Part shown: positions 13,632-21,244 of the stretch, piece after piece | How the letters are laid out: each line of letters starts with the position of its first letter | Numbering within the stretch: position 1 is the stretch's first letter | Virus record (IMG/VR): IMGVR_UViG_3300048837_001311 | Span: 1 to 25,885 of that record | Length of the DNA stretch: 25,885 bases | Source of the DNA: a virus | Reading direction: 5' to 3' (one strand) | Notes under the pieces: model-generated | The model's input: the letters and a program-made list of their open reading frames with translations, nothing else | The model's database searches: none | What the model was told of the DNA's origin: nothing | Program-made: the position numbers and the translations under genes

Positions 13632-14089
13632 ACGCATCAACCACTGCCCCGTCGCTGGCGGCGCAAATCGCCAGCCTGCCCAACTTGGACATGAAGGACT
13701 TGTGGGTGCTCTGGGACAAGTATTTCCCGCAGCGCCCACCCCACAACAACCGGGCCTATGTCGAAGGCCGCGTCGCCTACAAGATTCAGGAGGAGGCGCT
13801 GGGCACCAAGCTCGTCGTGCAGGCGCAAATGGCGCGAATCGGCGAAGCGCAGTCCAACATCAAGACGCAGCGCGGCGTCGAAGTGCAAGTGATCCCCGGC
13901 ACAGTGCTGGTGCGGGAATTCGACAACCGCGAACACCGCGTCACCGCGCAGGCGGATGGCTCCTTCGAGTACGAAGGTCGCCGCTTCAAGAGCTTGTCCG
14001 GGGTCGCCCGCCACATCACCGGCACCCAGTGGTCAGGGCCGCTGTTCTTCGGAATCACCAAGAACAAGCCGAAGCGAGGTGCCCAATGA
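13628..14089 (+). CDS. DUF2924 family protein
   Basis: A 153-residue protein with the DUF2924 pattern: LPNLDMKDLWVLWDKYF, RAYVEGRVAYKIQEEALG, then a beta-rich C-terminal half ending in FEYEGRRFKSLSGVARHITGTQWSGPLFFG. The last part resembles the small fold that follows YEGR-x-F-x-SLS-x-A in many phage and transposon proteins. These proteins nearly always precede a large serine recombinase, as here, and may be DNA-binding accessory factors. AGAAGGAG lies upstream of ATG 13628. Both ends overlap neighbours by ATGA, so the module is one translational unit. Confidence 0.85.
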   Translation: MNASTTAPSLAAQIASLPNLDMKDLWVLWDKYFPQRPPHNNRAYVEGRVAYKIQEEALGTKLVVQAQMARIGEAQSNIKTQRGVEVQVIPGTVLVREFDNREHRVTAQADGSFEYEGRRFKSLSGVARHITGTQWSGPLFFGITKNKPKRGAQ

Positions 14090-15453
14090 ACGCCGTCGTC
14101 ACCAAGAAGCGCTGCGCCGTCTACACCCGCGTCTCCACCGACGAACGCCTCGACCAGTCCTTCAACTCCCTCGACGCCCAGCGCGAGGCAGGCCAAGCCT
14201 ACATCGTGAGTCAGCGGGCCGAGGGCTGGTTGCCGGTGGGCGACGACTACGACGACGGCGGCTACTCGGGCGGCAACGTGGAACGTCCGGCCTTGAAGCG
14301 CCTGATGGCCGACATCATCGCCGACCAGATCGACATCGTGGTGGTCTACAAGATCGACCGCCTGACTCGCAGCCTGACCGACTTCGCCAAGCTCGTGGAC
14401 GTCTTCGAGCGCCACAAGGTGTCGTTCGTGTCGGTCACGCAGCAGTTCAACACCACCACGTCGATGGGCAGGCTGATGCTCAACATCCTGCTGTCCTTCG
14501 CCCAGTTTGAGCGCGAGGTTACCGGCGAGCGCATCCGCGACAAGATCGCCGCCAGCAAGCGCAAGGGGCTGTGGATGGGCGGCTACACGCCGCTGGGCTA
14601 CGAGATCAAAGACCGCAAGCTGATCATCGAGGAGAAGGATGCGCAAACCATCCGGCGCATCTTCACCCGCTTCACCGAGACGCGCAGCATCACAGACATC
14701 ATCCGCGAGATGGGGCTGGAGGGCATCACCACCAAGCCCAACCGCCTGAAGGACGGCAGCGTGCGCAACGGCACGCCGATGGACAAGAAATACATCTCCA
14801 AGGTGCTGCGCAATCCGATCTACGTGGGCGAGATTCGCCACAAGGGGACGGTGTATGCCGGTCAGCACGAGCCGATCATCACCCGGCAGTTGTGGGATCG
14901 GGTGCAGGACATCCTGTCCGAGGACGCCCATCAGCGCATGGGCAAGACCCAAACGCGGCACAAGACCGACGCGTTGCTGCGTGGCCTGATGTACGGCCCC
15001 GACGGTGGCAAGTACCACATCACCTACAGTAAGAAGCCCTCTGGCAAGAAGTACCGCTACTACATCCCCAAGGCGGACAACCGCTACGGCTACCGCAGCA
15101 GCGCCACCGGGATGATCCCCGCCGACCAGATAGAGGAAGTGGTGGTCAACCTGCTGGTCGGCGCGCTCCAGTCGCCCGAAACCATCCAGGGCGTCTGGAA
15201 CACGGTGCGCAAGCAATACCCGGAGGTTGACGAGCCGACCACCGTGCTGGCCATGCGCCGCATCGGGGAGGTCTGGAAACAACTATTCCCAGCTGAACAG
15301 GTGCGGCTGGTCAACCTGCTGATCGAGCGCGTCCAGCTCCTCTCCGACGGCGTCGACATCGTCTGGCGCGAGTCGGGATGGCGCGATCTGGCCGGTGAGT
15401 TGCGGGCGGACAGCATCGGCGGCGAGATGCTGGAAATGGAGGTGGCCCCATGA
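14086..15453 (+). CDS. Large serine recombinase (integrase)
   Basis: A 455-residue site-specific recombinase. The N-terminal resolvase domain (1-155) has AVYTRVS with nucleophile S17, the YKIDRLTRS motif and the LSFAQFERE helix. The recombinase domain follows (ISKVLRNPIYVGEIRHKG; LIITRQLW-like PIITRQLWDRVQ). The zinc-ribbon region (LMYGPDGGKYHITYSKK to YYIPKADN) lacks the cysteines seen in many relatives. It is probably the integrase of this element and reads toward the replication genes. No attP core could be proved in the 13245-13442 region. It is coupled to both neighbours by ATGA overlaps. Confidence 0.93.
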   Translation: MNAVVTKKRCAVYTRVSTDERLDQSFNSLDAQREAGQAYIVSQRAEGWLPVGDDYDDGGYSGGNVERPALKRLMADIIADQIDIVVVYKIDRLTRSLTDFAKLVDVFERHKVSFVSVTQQFNTTTSMGRLMLNILLSFAQFEREVTGERIRDKIAASKRKGLWMGGYTPLGYEIKDRKLIIEEKDAQTIRRIFTRFTETRSITDIIREMGLEGITTKPNRLKDGSVRNGTPMDKKYISKVLRNPIYVGEIRHKGTVYAGQHEPIITRQLWDRVQDILSEDAHQRMGKTQTRHKTDALLRGLMYGPDGGKYHITYSKKPSGKKYRYYIPKADNRYGYRSSATGMIPADQIEEVVVNLLVGALQSPETIQGVWNTVRKQYPEVDEPTTVLAMRRIGEVWKQLFPAEQVRLVNLLIERVQLLSDGVDIVWRESGWRDLAGELRADSIGGEMLEMEVAP

Positions 15454-15926
15454 ACCGCTCGTCCAAGACGCTGGTCGGCGATGGCAAACCCCACGAGCGC
15501 CGCCACCCGCTGGAAGGCGGCGGTGTCCGGATCACCACGTTCGTGCCCTTCCATTTCAAGAAGCGCGGCATCAAGAAGGTGATCGTCGCACCGGAAGGCG
15601 TCAGCCAGCCAATTGCCGTCACCGATACGCCGATGCTCACCCCCGAACAGGATCGCCCGCTGCTCAGGGCTATGGGGCGCGGCATCTACTGGCAACAGCT
15701 GATCGACAGCGGCAGACTGGCCAGCGCCACGGAGATCGCCGAGCGGGAGTGCATCCACCGCTCCACGGTCAGCGATCTGCTGCGGCTGGCGCTTCTCGCC
15801 CCCGACATTGTGCAGGCCGCCTACGAAGGACGGCTTCCTCGGGCGGTGTCCTTGGAGGCGCTCCTGCGGGTCAAGGTGCCCTTGGATTGGAATGAGCAAC
15901 GCCGGTTGATTGCGTCCCTCGGGTAG
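15450..15926 (+). CDS. HTH protein of the recombinase module
   Basis: A 158-residue protein found after DUF2924-type recombinases in my recollection of Proteobacteria. Residues 31-47 (PFHFKKRGIKKVIVAPEG) form a basic strand region. Residues 70-120 hold a ParB/KorB-like helix-turn-helix (YWQQLIDSGRLASATEIAERECIHRS and on, given in part). It ends with LEALLRVKVPLDWNEQRRLIASLG. It may direct recombination or regulate the module. GGAGGT precedes ATG 15450, which overlaps the recombinase stop. Confidence 0.7.
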   Translation: MNRSSKTLVGDGKPHERRHPLEGGGVRITTFVPFHFKKRGIKKVIVAPEGVSQPIAVTDTPMLTPEQDRPLLRAMGRGIYWQQLIDSGRLASATEIAERECIHRSTVSDLLRLALLAPDIVQAAYEGRLPRAVSLEALLRVKVPLDWNEQRRLIASLG

Positions 15927-15952
15927 CGGAGGGAGCGCAGAAATATTTTTCC

Positions 15953-15990
15953 GCTACGCCAAAAGTAGCTGTTGCTACGCCGGATGTAGC
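15953..15990. promoter_or_regulatory. Tandem operators GCTAC-N7-GTAGC
   Basis: Two identical inverted repeats, GCTAC-N7-GTAGC at 15953-15969 and 15974-15990, are offset by exactly 21 bases, about two helical turns, so bound dimers would lie on the same DNA face. Even the first spacer bases (GCC) are shared. They sit in the 159-base gap before the early operon, next to a short AT-rich run (aaatattttt). They are probably phage repressor or activator sites; the binding protein is not identified. Confidence 0.65.
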
Positions 15991-16085
15991 GCCTTCCCCG
16001 ATGAAGGCGTGAAACGGCATCAACGGCTGGTACTGGACTGGCCACCGCTCACGCCTCCATCCCTGAACGGGAAAGGAGCATGGCA

Positions 16086-16397
16086 ATGGCCTATTCAATG
16101 GCACTGTCCCCTGGCTTCGGTGGCGCACCGAGCCAGCATTCCGGCGTCGACTTCAGCTCGACGTCCGCCCCCAAATCCTCGGAATTGTCCGAGCGACGCT
16201 TCCTCAACGAGATCGAACTGGCCAATCGCTGGGGTATGTCGCCCAAGACGCTCACGCGCTGGCGCGGTATGGGTCGAGGCCCTGTCTTCAACAAGTTCTC
16301 GAAGAAAGTGGCCTATCCCCTCGATGGCGAAAACGGCGTGCTCGATTTCGAGAAGCGCCACGTCTACGCCTCCACGTCCGAACGCGTGCCGGTTTGA
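16086..16397 (+). CDS. Excisionase-like helix-turn-helix DNA-binding protein
   Basis: A 103-residue protein with a MerR/excisionase-type helix-turn-helix near residues 36-62 (RFLNEIELANRWGMSPKTL, then TRWRGMGRGP), followed by the wing-like KVAYPLDG. The first 35 residues are low-complexity Ser/Pro/Ala. I chose ATG 16086: AGGAG lies seven bases upstream, while ATG 16080 is too close to it. It is the first gene after the tandem operators and may be the directionality factor for the serine recombinase or an early regulator. Confidence 0.75.
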   Translation: MAYSMALSPGFGGAPSQHSGVDFSSTSAPKSSELSERRFLNEIELANRWGMSPKTLTRWRGMGRGPVFNKFSKKVAYPLDGENGVLDFEKRHVYASTSERVPV

Positions 16398-16408
16398 GGA
16401 GGATGACC

Positions 16409-16891
16409 ATGAGCGATCTGACCATCTTTCCCGCCGACCTCGCGGCCATGAGCATCGCCCAACTGGTGGCGCTGCCGATCACCGACTTCGTCGATGCCGA
16501 GCGCAATGTCGATGAAGCCGTTGCCTACCTCAAGCAGCTTCGCACGAAACTGGATGCCGCCAAGCTCCAACGCTACGGCGAACAGGCCCGTACTGCGCTG
16601 CGCGACTCGGGCCGCGATTTCGGCACCGCCCACGTCAACGACGGCGCACTGCACGTCAAGTACGAACTCCCCAAGAAGGTGACCTGGAGTCAGGCCATCC
16701 TCAAGGAGATGGCCGAGCGCATCGTTGCCTCCGGCGACAAGGTCGAGGACTACATCGACATCAAGCTGTCGGTGTCCGAGTCCCGGTACACCAACTGGCC
16801 CACGGCTCTGCAAGAACAGTTCGCCGCTGCGCGCACGGTCGAGGAAGGCAAGCCCTCCGTCACCCTGACGCTGGATGGAGGTGCCGCATGA
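16409..16891 (+). CDS. Unknown early phage protein
   Basis: A 160-residue helical protein with no recognised domain. The first half is a helix with coiled-coil character (ERNVDEAVAYLKQLRTKLD to KLQRYGEQARTALRDSGRDF). The second half contains a beta-rich stretch (NDGALHVKYELPKKVTW) and a C-terminal SESRYTNWPTALQEQF segment. GAGGAGG six bases upstream fixes ATG 16409 rather than 16403. It overlaps the Sak4-like ATPase start by ATGA, so it may take part in recombination or replication. Confidence 0.65.
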   Translation: MSDLTIFPADLAAMSIAQLVALPITDFVDAERNVDEAVAYLKQLRTKLDAAKLQRYGEQARTALRDSGRDFGTAHVNDGALHVKYELPKKVTWSQAILKEMAERIVASGDKVEDYIDIKLSVSESRYTNWPTALQEQFAAARTVEEGKPSVTLTLDGGAA

Positions 16892-17730
16892 CTCTCCCCA
16901 TCATCTCCGCGCAGCAGCGCATGGCCGAGCGCAAGGGTGTGAAGTTGCTGATGCTGGGAAAATCCGGCATCGGCAAGACCTCCCGGCTCAAAGACCTCGA
17001 TCCCACCACCACGCTGTTCCTCGACATCGAGGCCGGGGATCTGGCGGTGGCTGACTGGCCGGGCGACACCATCCGCCCGGCCTCGTGGCCGGAGAGCCGC
17101 GACTTCTTCGTGTTCCTCGCGGGGCCGGACAAGTCGCTGCCGCCGGAAGCCGCGTTCTCGCAGGCGCACTACGACCACGTCATCGAGAAGTTTGGCGACG
17201 CGACCCAGCTCGACCGTTACCAGACCTTCTTCCTCGACTCGATCACGCAGCTGTCCCGCCAGTGCTTCGCGTGGTGCAAGACGCAGCCGGGTGCCGTCAG
17301 CGACCGCACCGGCAAGCCTGACATGCGTGGCGCTTACGGCCTGCTCGGGCAGGAAATGATCGGCGCGTTGACCCACCTGCAGCACGCACGCGGCAAGAAC
17401 GTGGTGTTCGTGGCGATCCTCGACGAACGCCTTGATGACTACAACCGCAAGGTGTTCGTGCCGCAGATCGAAGGCAGCAAGACCAGTCTGGAGCTGCCCG
17501 GCATCGTCGACGAGGTCGTGACACTGGCCGAGATCAAGGCCGAGGACGGCAGTGCCTACCGCGCCTTCGTCACCCACACCCTCAATCCCTACGGCTTCCC
17601 GGCCAAAGACCGCAGCGGTCGTCTCGACCTGCTGGAGCCGCCGCATCTCGGCGCGCTGATCGCCAAGTGCGCAGGCACGTCCGTGCCCGCCAGCGCCGCC
17701 ACCCCGAACACCACCGAATCCAAGGAGTAA
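16888..17730 (+). CDS. AAA_24-type phage ATPase, Sak4-like recombinase
   Basis: A 280-residue P-loop ATPase with Walker A GKSGIGKT (24-31) and Walker B FFLDSITQLSR (D117). The RecA-like core and the partner gene directly downstream fit Sak4-type single-strand annealing recombinases, which work with an SSB-like protein encoded next door. AAA_24 is the Pfam family for such short RecA-like phage proteins. Cysteines at CFAWC (126-130) are of unknown meaning. It probably acts in phage recombination-dependent replication or repair; a plain ATP-binding phage protein is the conservative call. Confidence 0.8.
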   Translation: MTLPIISAQQRMAERKGVKLLMLGKSGIGKTSRLKDLDPTTTLFLDIEAGDLAVADWPGDTIRPASWPESRDFFVFLAGPDKSLPPEAAFSQAHYDHVIEKFGDATQLDRYQTFFLDSITQLSRQCFAWCKTQPGAVSDRTGKPDMRGAYGLLGQEMIGALTHLQHARGKNVVFVAILDERLDDYNRKVFVPQIEGSKTSLELPGIVDEVVTLAEIKAEDGSAYRAFVTHTLNPYGFPAKDRSGRLDLLEPPHLGALIAKCAGTSVPASAATPNTTESKE

Positions 17731-17735
17731 TCGCC

Positions 17736-18362
17736 ATGTTGTCCAACTATTTTGATTTCCAAGATGCCGACCCCCAACAGTCCGGCTTCGACCTGATCCC
17801 CAAGGGCACCACTGTCCCGGTGCGCATGACCATCAAGCCCGGTGGCTATGACGATCCGTCGCAAGGCTGGGGCGGCGGCTACGCCACCGAGTCCTTCGAG
17901 ACCGGCTCCATCTATCTCGCCGCCGAGTTCGTGGTCACTGCGGGCGACCACGCCAAACGCAAGATGTGGTCGAACATCGGCCTGCACTCCAAGAAGGGGC
18001 CGACTTGGGGCCAGATGGGGCGCAGCTTCATCCGCGCCGCGCTCAACAGCGCCCGCAACGTCCACCCGCAGGACAACAGCCCGCAGGCAGCCGCCGCGCG
18101 CCGCATCCAGGGCTTCCACGAGCTGGATGGCCTTGAGTTCCTCGCCCGCGTTGACATCGAGAAGGACGGCAAGAACCAGGATCGCAACGTGGTCAAGGTC
18201 GCGGTCGAACCCGACCACCCCGACTACGCCCCGTTGATGGGCGTGCCGCCCAAGACCTCGGGCGGCGGCACGTCCGGCGCTCCGGCGCAGGCAGCGCCCG
18301 CGTATCAGGCACCGGCTCCGCAACGCGCTCCCGTGACGGGCAAACCGTCGTGGGCGCAGTGA
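17736..18362 (+). CDS. SSB-like phage protein
   Basis: A 208-residue protein with a beta-rich core (FDLIPKGTTVPVRMTIKPGG, YLAAEFVVTAGDHAKRKMWS, LEFLARVDIEKDG) that fits an OB-fold-like single-strand-binding domain. A flexible Gly/Ala/Pro-rich tail ends in GKPSWAQ, as SSB-type proteins often have disordered tails. Placement after a Sak4-like ATPase matches known recombinase/SSB pairs. It may belong to a DUF669-like group; I am not certain. AAGGAG lies eight bases before ATG 17736. Confidence 0.6.
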   Translation: MLSNYFDFQDADPQQSGFDLIPKGTTVPVRMTIKPGGYDDPSQGWGGGYATESFETGSIYLAAEFVVTAGDHAKRKMWSNIGLHSKKGPTWGQMGRSFIRAALNSARNVHPQDNSPQAAAARRIQGFHELDGLEFLARVDIEKDGKNQDRNVVKVAVEPDHPDYAPLMGVPPKTSGGGTSGAPAQAAPAYQAPAPQRAPVTGKPSWAQ

Positions 18363-18373
18363 GGGAGGCCGCC

Positions 18374-19228
18374 ATGAACGCATCCATGCTCACTGCCAGC
18401 CACTACGGCGTCGTGCATTTCGGCGACCTCGACTGCGAGGCCGTCGTGCTCACCACCGGCGAACGCGGCTACGTCCGCAAGCAGGTGGCCAAGCTGCTCG
18501 GCATCCACGAGAACAACACGGGTCACCGTTTTCGCCAAATCCTGGCCGATTTCTCACCTAAGTCATTGTCGGAACTGGATAAATTTCAGTCACCGATTTT
18601 GCTTCCCAGTGGTCGGCGGGCGCAGTTTTTTCCGGCGGGCGTGATCACCCAGATCGCATCCGGCGTGATCGACGCCGCCCTCGATCACACGCTGCACCGC
18701 GCACGCCGGAAGCTGGTGCCCAACTGCATGAAGATCATGCGCTCCCTTGCCACCACCGGTGAGGTCGCGCTGATCGATGAGGCCACCGGCTACCAGCATC
18801 ACCGCGCGCCGGATGCGCTACAGGAGTTGATCTCCAAGCTGCTGCGTCAGTCCTGCGCGTCGTGGGAGCGCCGTTTCCACCCGGACTACTACCGCGCGCT
18901 GTACCGCCTCTTCAACTGGCGCTACCAGGGGCACGAGCAGAACCCGCCGCACGTCATCGGCCAGATCACCTTGCGCTGGGTCTACGGGCCGGTGCTGCCG
19001 GAGGACTTGCTGGGCGAGATCCGGAACCGCAAGGGCATCTCGCAGAAACACCACCAGTGGTTGTCGGATCAGGGGCTGGCGCATCTGGAATCACAGATTC
19101 ACGCGGTCACGGCGATTGCGCGCAGCTCGATGAGCTACCACGACTTCAAGCGCCGCTGTGAGGCCGCCTTCGCTGGCGCTGCCCTGCAGTTGGGCCTGCT
19201 GCTCGATGAACTCGAGGAGGAGGCGTGA
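18374..19228 (+). CDS. P63C domain phage protein
   Basis: A 284-residue protein. Residues 1-110 resemble an antirepressor/Bro-N-like region (ERGYVRKQVAKLLGIHENN). Residues about 135-265 match the P63C domain: QELISKLL, WERRFHPDYYRALYRLFNW, PPHVIGQIT, WVYGPVLPEDLLGEIRNRKG and the following HQWLSDQGLAHLESQIHAV. P63C proteins are common in phages and mobile elements; their function is unknown, with an antirepressor-like role suspected. GAGGGAGG precedes ATG 18374. The stop overlaps the next gene's GTG. Confidence 0.85.
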   Translation: MNASMLTASHYGVVHFGDLDCEAVVLTTGERGYVRKQVAKLLGIHENNTGHRFRQILADFSPKSLSELDKFQSPILLPSGRRAQFFPAGVITQIASGVIDAALDHTLHRARRKLVPNCMKIMRSLATTGEVALIDEATGYQHHRAPDALQELISKLLRQSCASWERRFHPDYYRALYRLFNWRYQGHEQNPPHVIGQITLRWVYGPVLPEDLLGEIRNRKGISQKHHQWLSDQGLAHLESQIHAVTAIARSSMSYHDFKRRCEAAFAGAALQLGLLLDELEEEA

Positions 19229-19701
19229 AATGCTGGGTCTGCAAACGACAGGCACGCGGCTACGGCCACACGGACGGTCGCTTCAAGACCGCCGACCCGC
19301 GCCGCTACGTGCTCGACTGGGTGTTCTGCTCACGCCGTTGTCAGGACGCGTTTCACGCGCTGTATGGCAACTGGCAGCGCGCCAAGGACGGTCGCATCGA
19401 CCGGACGGAGGTCGCCATGATCGATCCGTCTGATGTCGAGAAGGCCGCGATGCGCCAGTGCCTCAAGGCCTTCGGCGAGGCAGCGGGCGAGATCGGCTTT
19501 GGCAAACCGCTGGGCGACTACGCCGAGGCCGAAGCGCTGCGCGTCATCGACGCCATCGTCACCTGCTGGTCGGAGGCGATGGTCGCGCACCACGAAAAAA
19601 CCAAGTTCCCACCCGTGCGCGGCATGCCATCGACACCCGATCCGTTGGCTCCCGATGCGGCGAATCCGTTCGCGGATTTCGACGATGACATTCCATTCTG
19701 A
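19225..19701 (+). CDS. DUF6511-like zinc-finger phage protein
   Basis: A 158-residue protein with an N-terminal CxxC...CxxxC zinc motif (CWVC at 3-6; FCSRRC near 34-39), typical of what I recall as DUF6511. The middle is helical (GEAAGEIGFGKPLGDYAEAEALRVIDAIV). The C-terminus is acidic (FADFDDDIPF), similar to SSB-type protein-interaction tails. GTG 19225 overlaps the P63C stop and has GAGGAGG upstream. It may bind DNA or a replication partner. Confidence 0.7.
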   Translation: MKCWVCKRQARGYGHTDGRFKTADPRRYVLDWVFCSRRCQDAFHALYGNWQRAKDGRIDRTEVAMIDPSDVEKAAMRQCLKAFGEAAGEIGFGKPLGDYAEAEALRVIDAIVTCWSEAMVAHHEKTKFPPVRGMPSTPDPLAPDAANPFADFDDDIPF

Positions 19702-19711
19702 GGAGGCAGCG

Positions 19712-20446
19712 ATGCTGGATTTCAATTCATCTTCAAGCCTCTCTGATCGTGTCACGGCGTTGGTGGACATCGGCATGCAGCACGTTCGTGGGCAGCAGGC
19801 CGCACGCGACTATCTCGGCGTGTCGCGTCTTGGCGTGGCCTGCGAGCGCGCGCTGCAGTTCGAGTACGCCAAAGCGCCGGTCGATCACGGGCGCGACACG
19901 CAGGGGCGAATGCTGCGTATTTTCGAGCGCGGCCACGTTATGGAGGACTGCATGGTGGCGTGGCTGCGCGACGCGGGTTTCGATCTGCGCACGCAGAAAC
20001 CCGACGGCGGCCAGTTCGGCTTCTCCGATGCACACGGTCGCCTGCGCGGTCACGTCGATGGCGTGATCGTCAGTGGGCCTGACGGCTTCCACTATCCCGC
20101 GCTGTGGGAGAACAAGTGCCTCGGCGCGAAGTCGTGGCGCGACGTGGAATCGAAAGGTCTGGCCGTCAGCAAGCCGGTCTATGCCGCACAAATCGCGCTG
20201 TATCAGGCGCACCTGCAACTGCACGAGCACCCGGCGCTATTCACCGCGATCAACGCCGACTCGATGGAGATCTACGTCGAACTCGTGCAATTCGATCCCG
20301 CGCTGGCGCAGCGCATGACCGACCGCGCGGTGAAAGTCATCACCGCGACCGAAGCCGGTGAATTGCTGCCGCGCGCCTTCAACGATGCCACTCACTTCGA
20401 ATGCCGGTTCTGCGCATGGCAAGACCGCTGCTGGAGGACGCAATGA
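19712..20446 (+). CDS. Cas4/RecB-like PD-(D/E)XK exonuclease with probable Fe-S cluster
   Basis: A 244-residue nuclease. The catalytic motifs are H114/D116 (GHVDGVIV) and E133-N-K135 (WENKCLG), followed by the RecB-type helix AAQIALYQ (Q160, Y164). One cysteine near the N-terminus (C44, VACERA) and three at the end (C231, C234, C240; CRFCAWQDRC) reproduce the four-cysteine Fe-S arrangement of Cas4 and AddB. It may resect DNA ends to feed the Sak4/SSB pair. GAGGAGG lies just upstream of ATG 19712. The stop overlaps the next start. Confidence 0.82.
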   Translation: MLDFNSSSSLSDRVTALVDIGMQHVRGQQAARDYLGVSRLGVACERALQFEYAKAPVDHGRDTQGRMLRIFERGHVMEDCMVAWLRDAGFDLRTQKPDGGQFGFSDAHGRLRGHVDGVIVSGPDGFHYPALWENKCLGAKSWRDVESKGLAVSKPVYAAQIALYQAHLQLHEHPALFTAINADSMEIYVELVQFDPALAQRMTDRAVKVITATEAGELLPRAFNDATHFECRFCAWQDRCWRTQ

Positions 20447-20655
20447 ACCATACCCAACCAAGAGCACTGGCAGTGGAGCCGATGGTGGGTGCGCGTCATG
20501 CCGCCCGTCTGTTGAATCTCCCGCTGTACTACTTCACCAAGCCGCGATCTCGTATCTCGAAGCGCATTCCGCACTACCGGATCGGCCAAATGGTTCGCTT
20601 CCGAATGTCGGAACTCACGGCGTGGGCAGCCACGCAAGGAGGCGCACATGAGTGA
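20443..20655 (+). CDS. Small AlpA/excisionase-like HTH protein
   Basis: A 70-residue protein whose core (VGARHAARLLNLPLYYFTK, RIPHYRIGQMVRFRMSEL) follows the HTH_17/AlpA pattern: a helix-turn-helix, then the short PHYRIG-x-x-VRF strand pair. Such proteins are excisionases or phage regulators. ATG 20443 overlaps the nuclease stop (ATGA) with GGAGG upstream. Its end overlaps the sigma-like gene by eight bases. Confidence 0.72.
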   Translation: MNHTQPRALAVEPMVGARHAARLLNLPLYYFTKPRSRISKRIPHYRIGQMVRFRMSELTAWAATQGGAHE

Positions 20656-21244
20656 CTACCGTGTTCGCATCTCCGTGCGCAACGCCCGTCTGCTGCGTGC
20701 CATCGAGCAGGCCGGGCACCGCCCCGGTGCGCAGTTCGCAGCAGAGGTCGGTATCAGCTACAGCCGCGCGCTGCTACCGTACCTCAATCTCACGCGCTCG
20801 CCGCTGACGCCAGATGGATTGCTGCGGGAATGCGCGTGGAATCTGTGCGACTTCCTGAACGCATCGCCTTCCGATCTGTGGTCGGACGCCCAGCTCCAGC
20901 CATTGGAGAGGAATCATTCCAGCATCGATCTGGATGCGGACAGTGTGCAGGCGCTGGCCTGTGGAACGGCGACCGTTGACCCGCTGCGGCTCGCGAGCCA
21001 CGCACAGGCCGGTCGCATCATTGAAGGTGCCATCGACTCGCTGACGGAACGTGAAGCCTATGTGATCCGCGAGCGCTTCTTCTCAGAGACAACTCTGGCA
21101 GATCTCTCCGAAAGGATAGGACTTACACGCGAGCGCGTCCGCCAGATCGAAAAGAAGGCTCTGCGCAAGCTGCGTCACGTATCACGCATTCCGCGTGAAC
21201 TGGCGGGTATCGCCGACGTGATCGGAGGTGCCGCCGATGCTTGA
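20648..21244 (+). CDS. Phage regulator with sigma70 region 4
   Basis: A 198-residue protein. Residues 130-178 match sigma70 region 4 (SLTEREAYVIRERFF, TLADLSERIGLTRERVRQIE, KKALRKLRH), the -35-binding helix-turn-helix. Residues 13-78 look like an XRE-type HTH (RAIEQAGHRPGAQFAAEVGIS, SPSDLW). Regions 2 and 3 are missing, so it cannot act as a full sigma factor. It could recruit RNA polymerase, or compete with the host sigma factor, at late phage promoters. AAGGAGG lies just before ATG 20648. It overlaps the primase gene by eight bases. Confidence 0.82.
   Translation: MSDYRVRISVRNARLLRAIEQAGHRPGAQFAAEVGISYSRALLPYLNLTRSPLTPDGLLRECAWNLCDFLNASPSDLWSDAQLQPLERNHSSIDLDADSVQALACGTATVDPLRLASHAQAGRIIEGAIDSLTEREAYVIRERFFSETTLADLSERIGLTRERVRQIEKKALRKLRHVSRIPRELAGIADVIGGAADA

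Noticed and set aside
13786-15282. Long minus-strand open frame of 498 codons across the recombinase
   Set aside because: Opposite-strand shadow of the serine recombinase and DUF2924 genes; no domain in its translation, and high GC explains its length.
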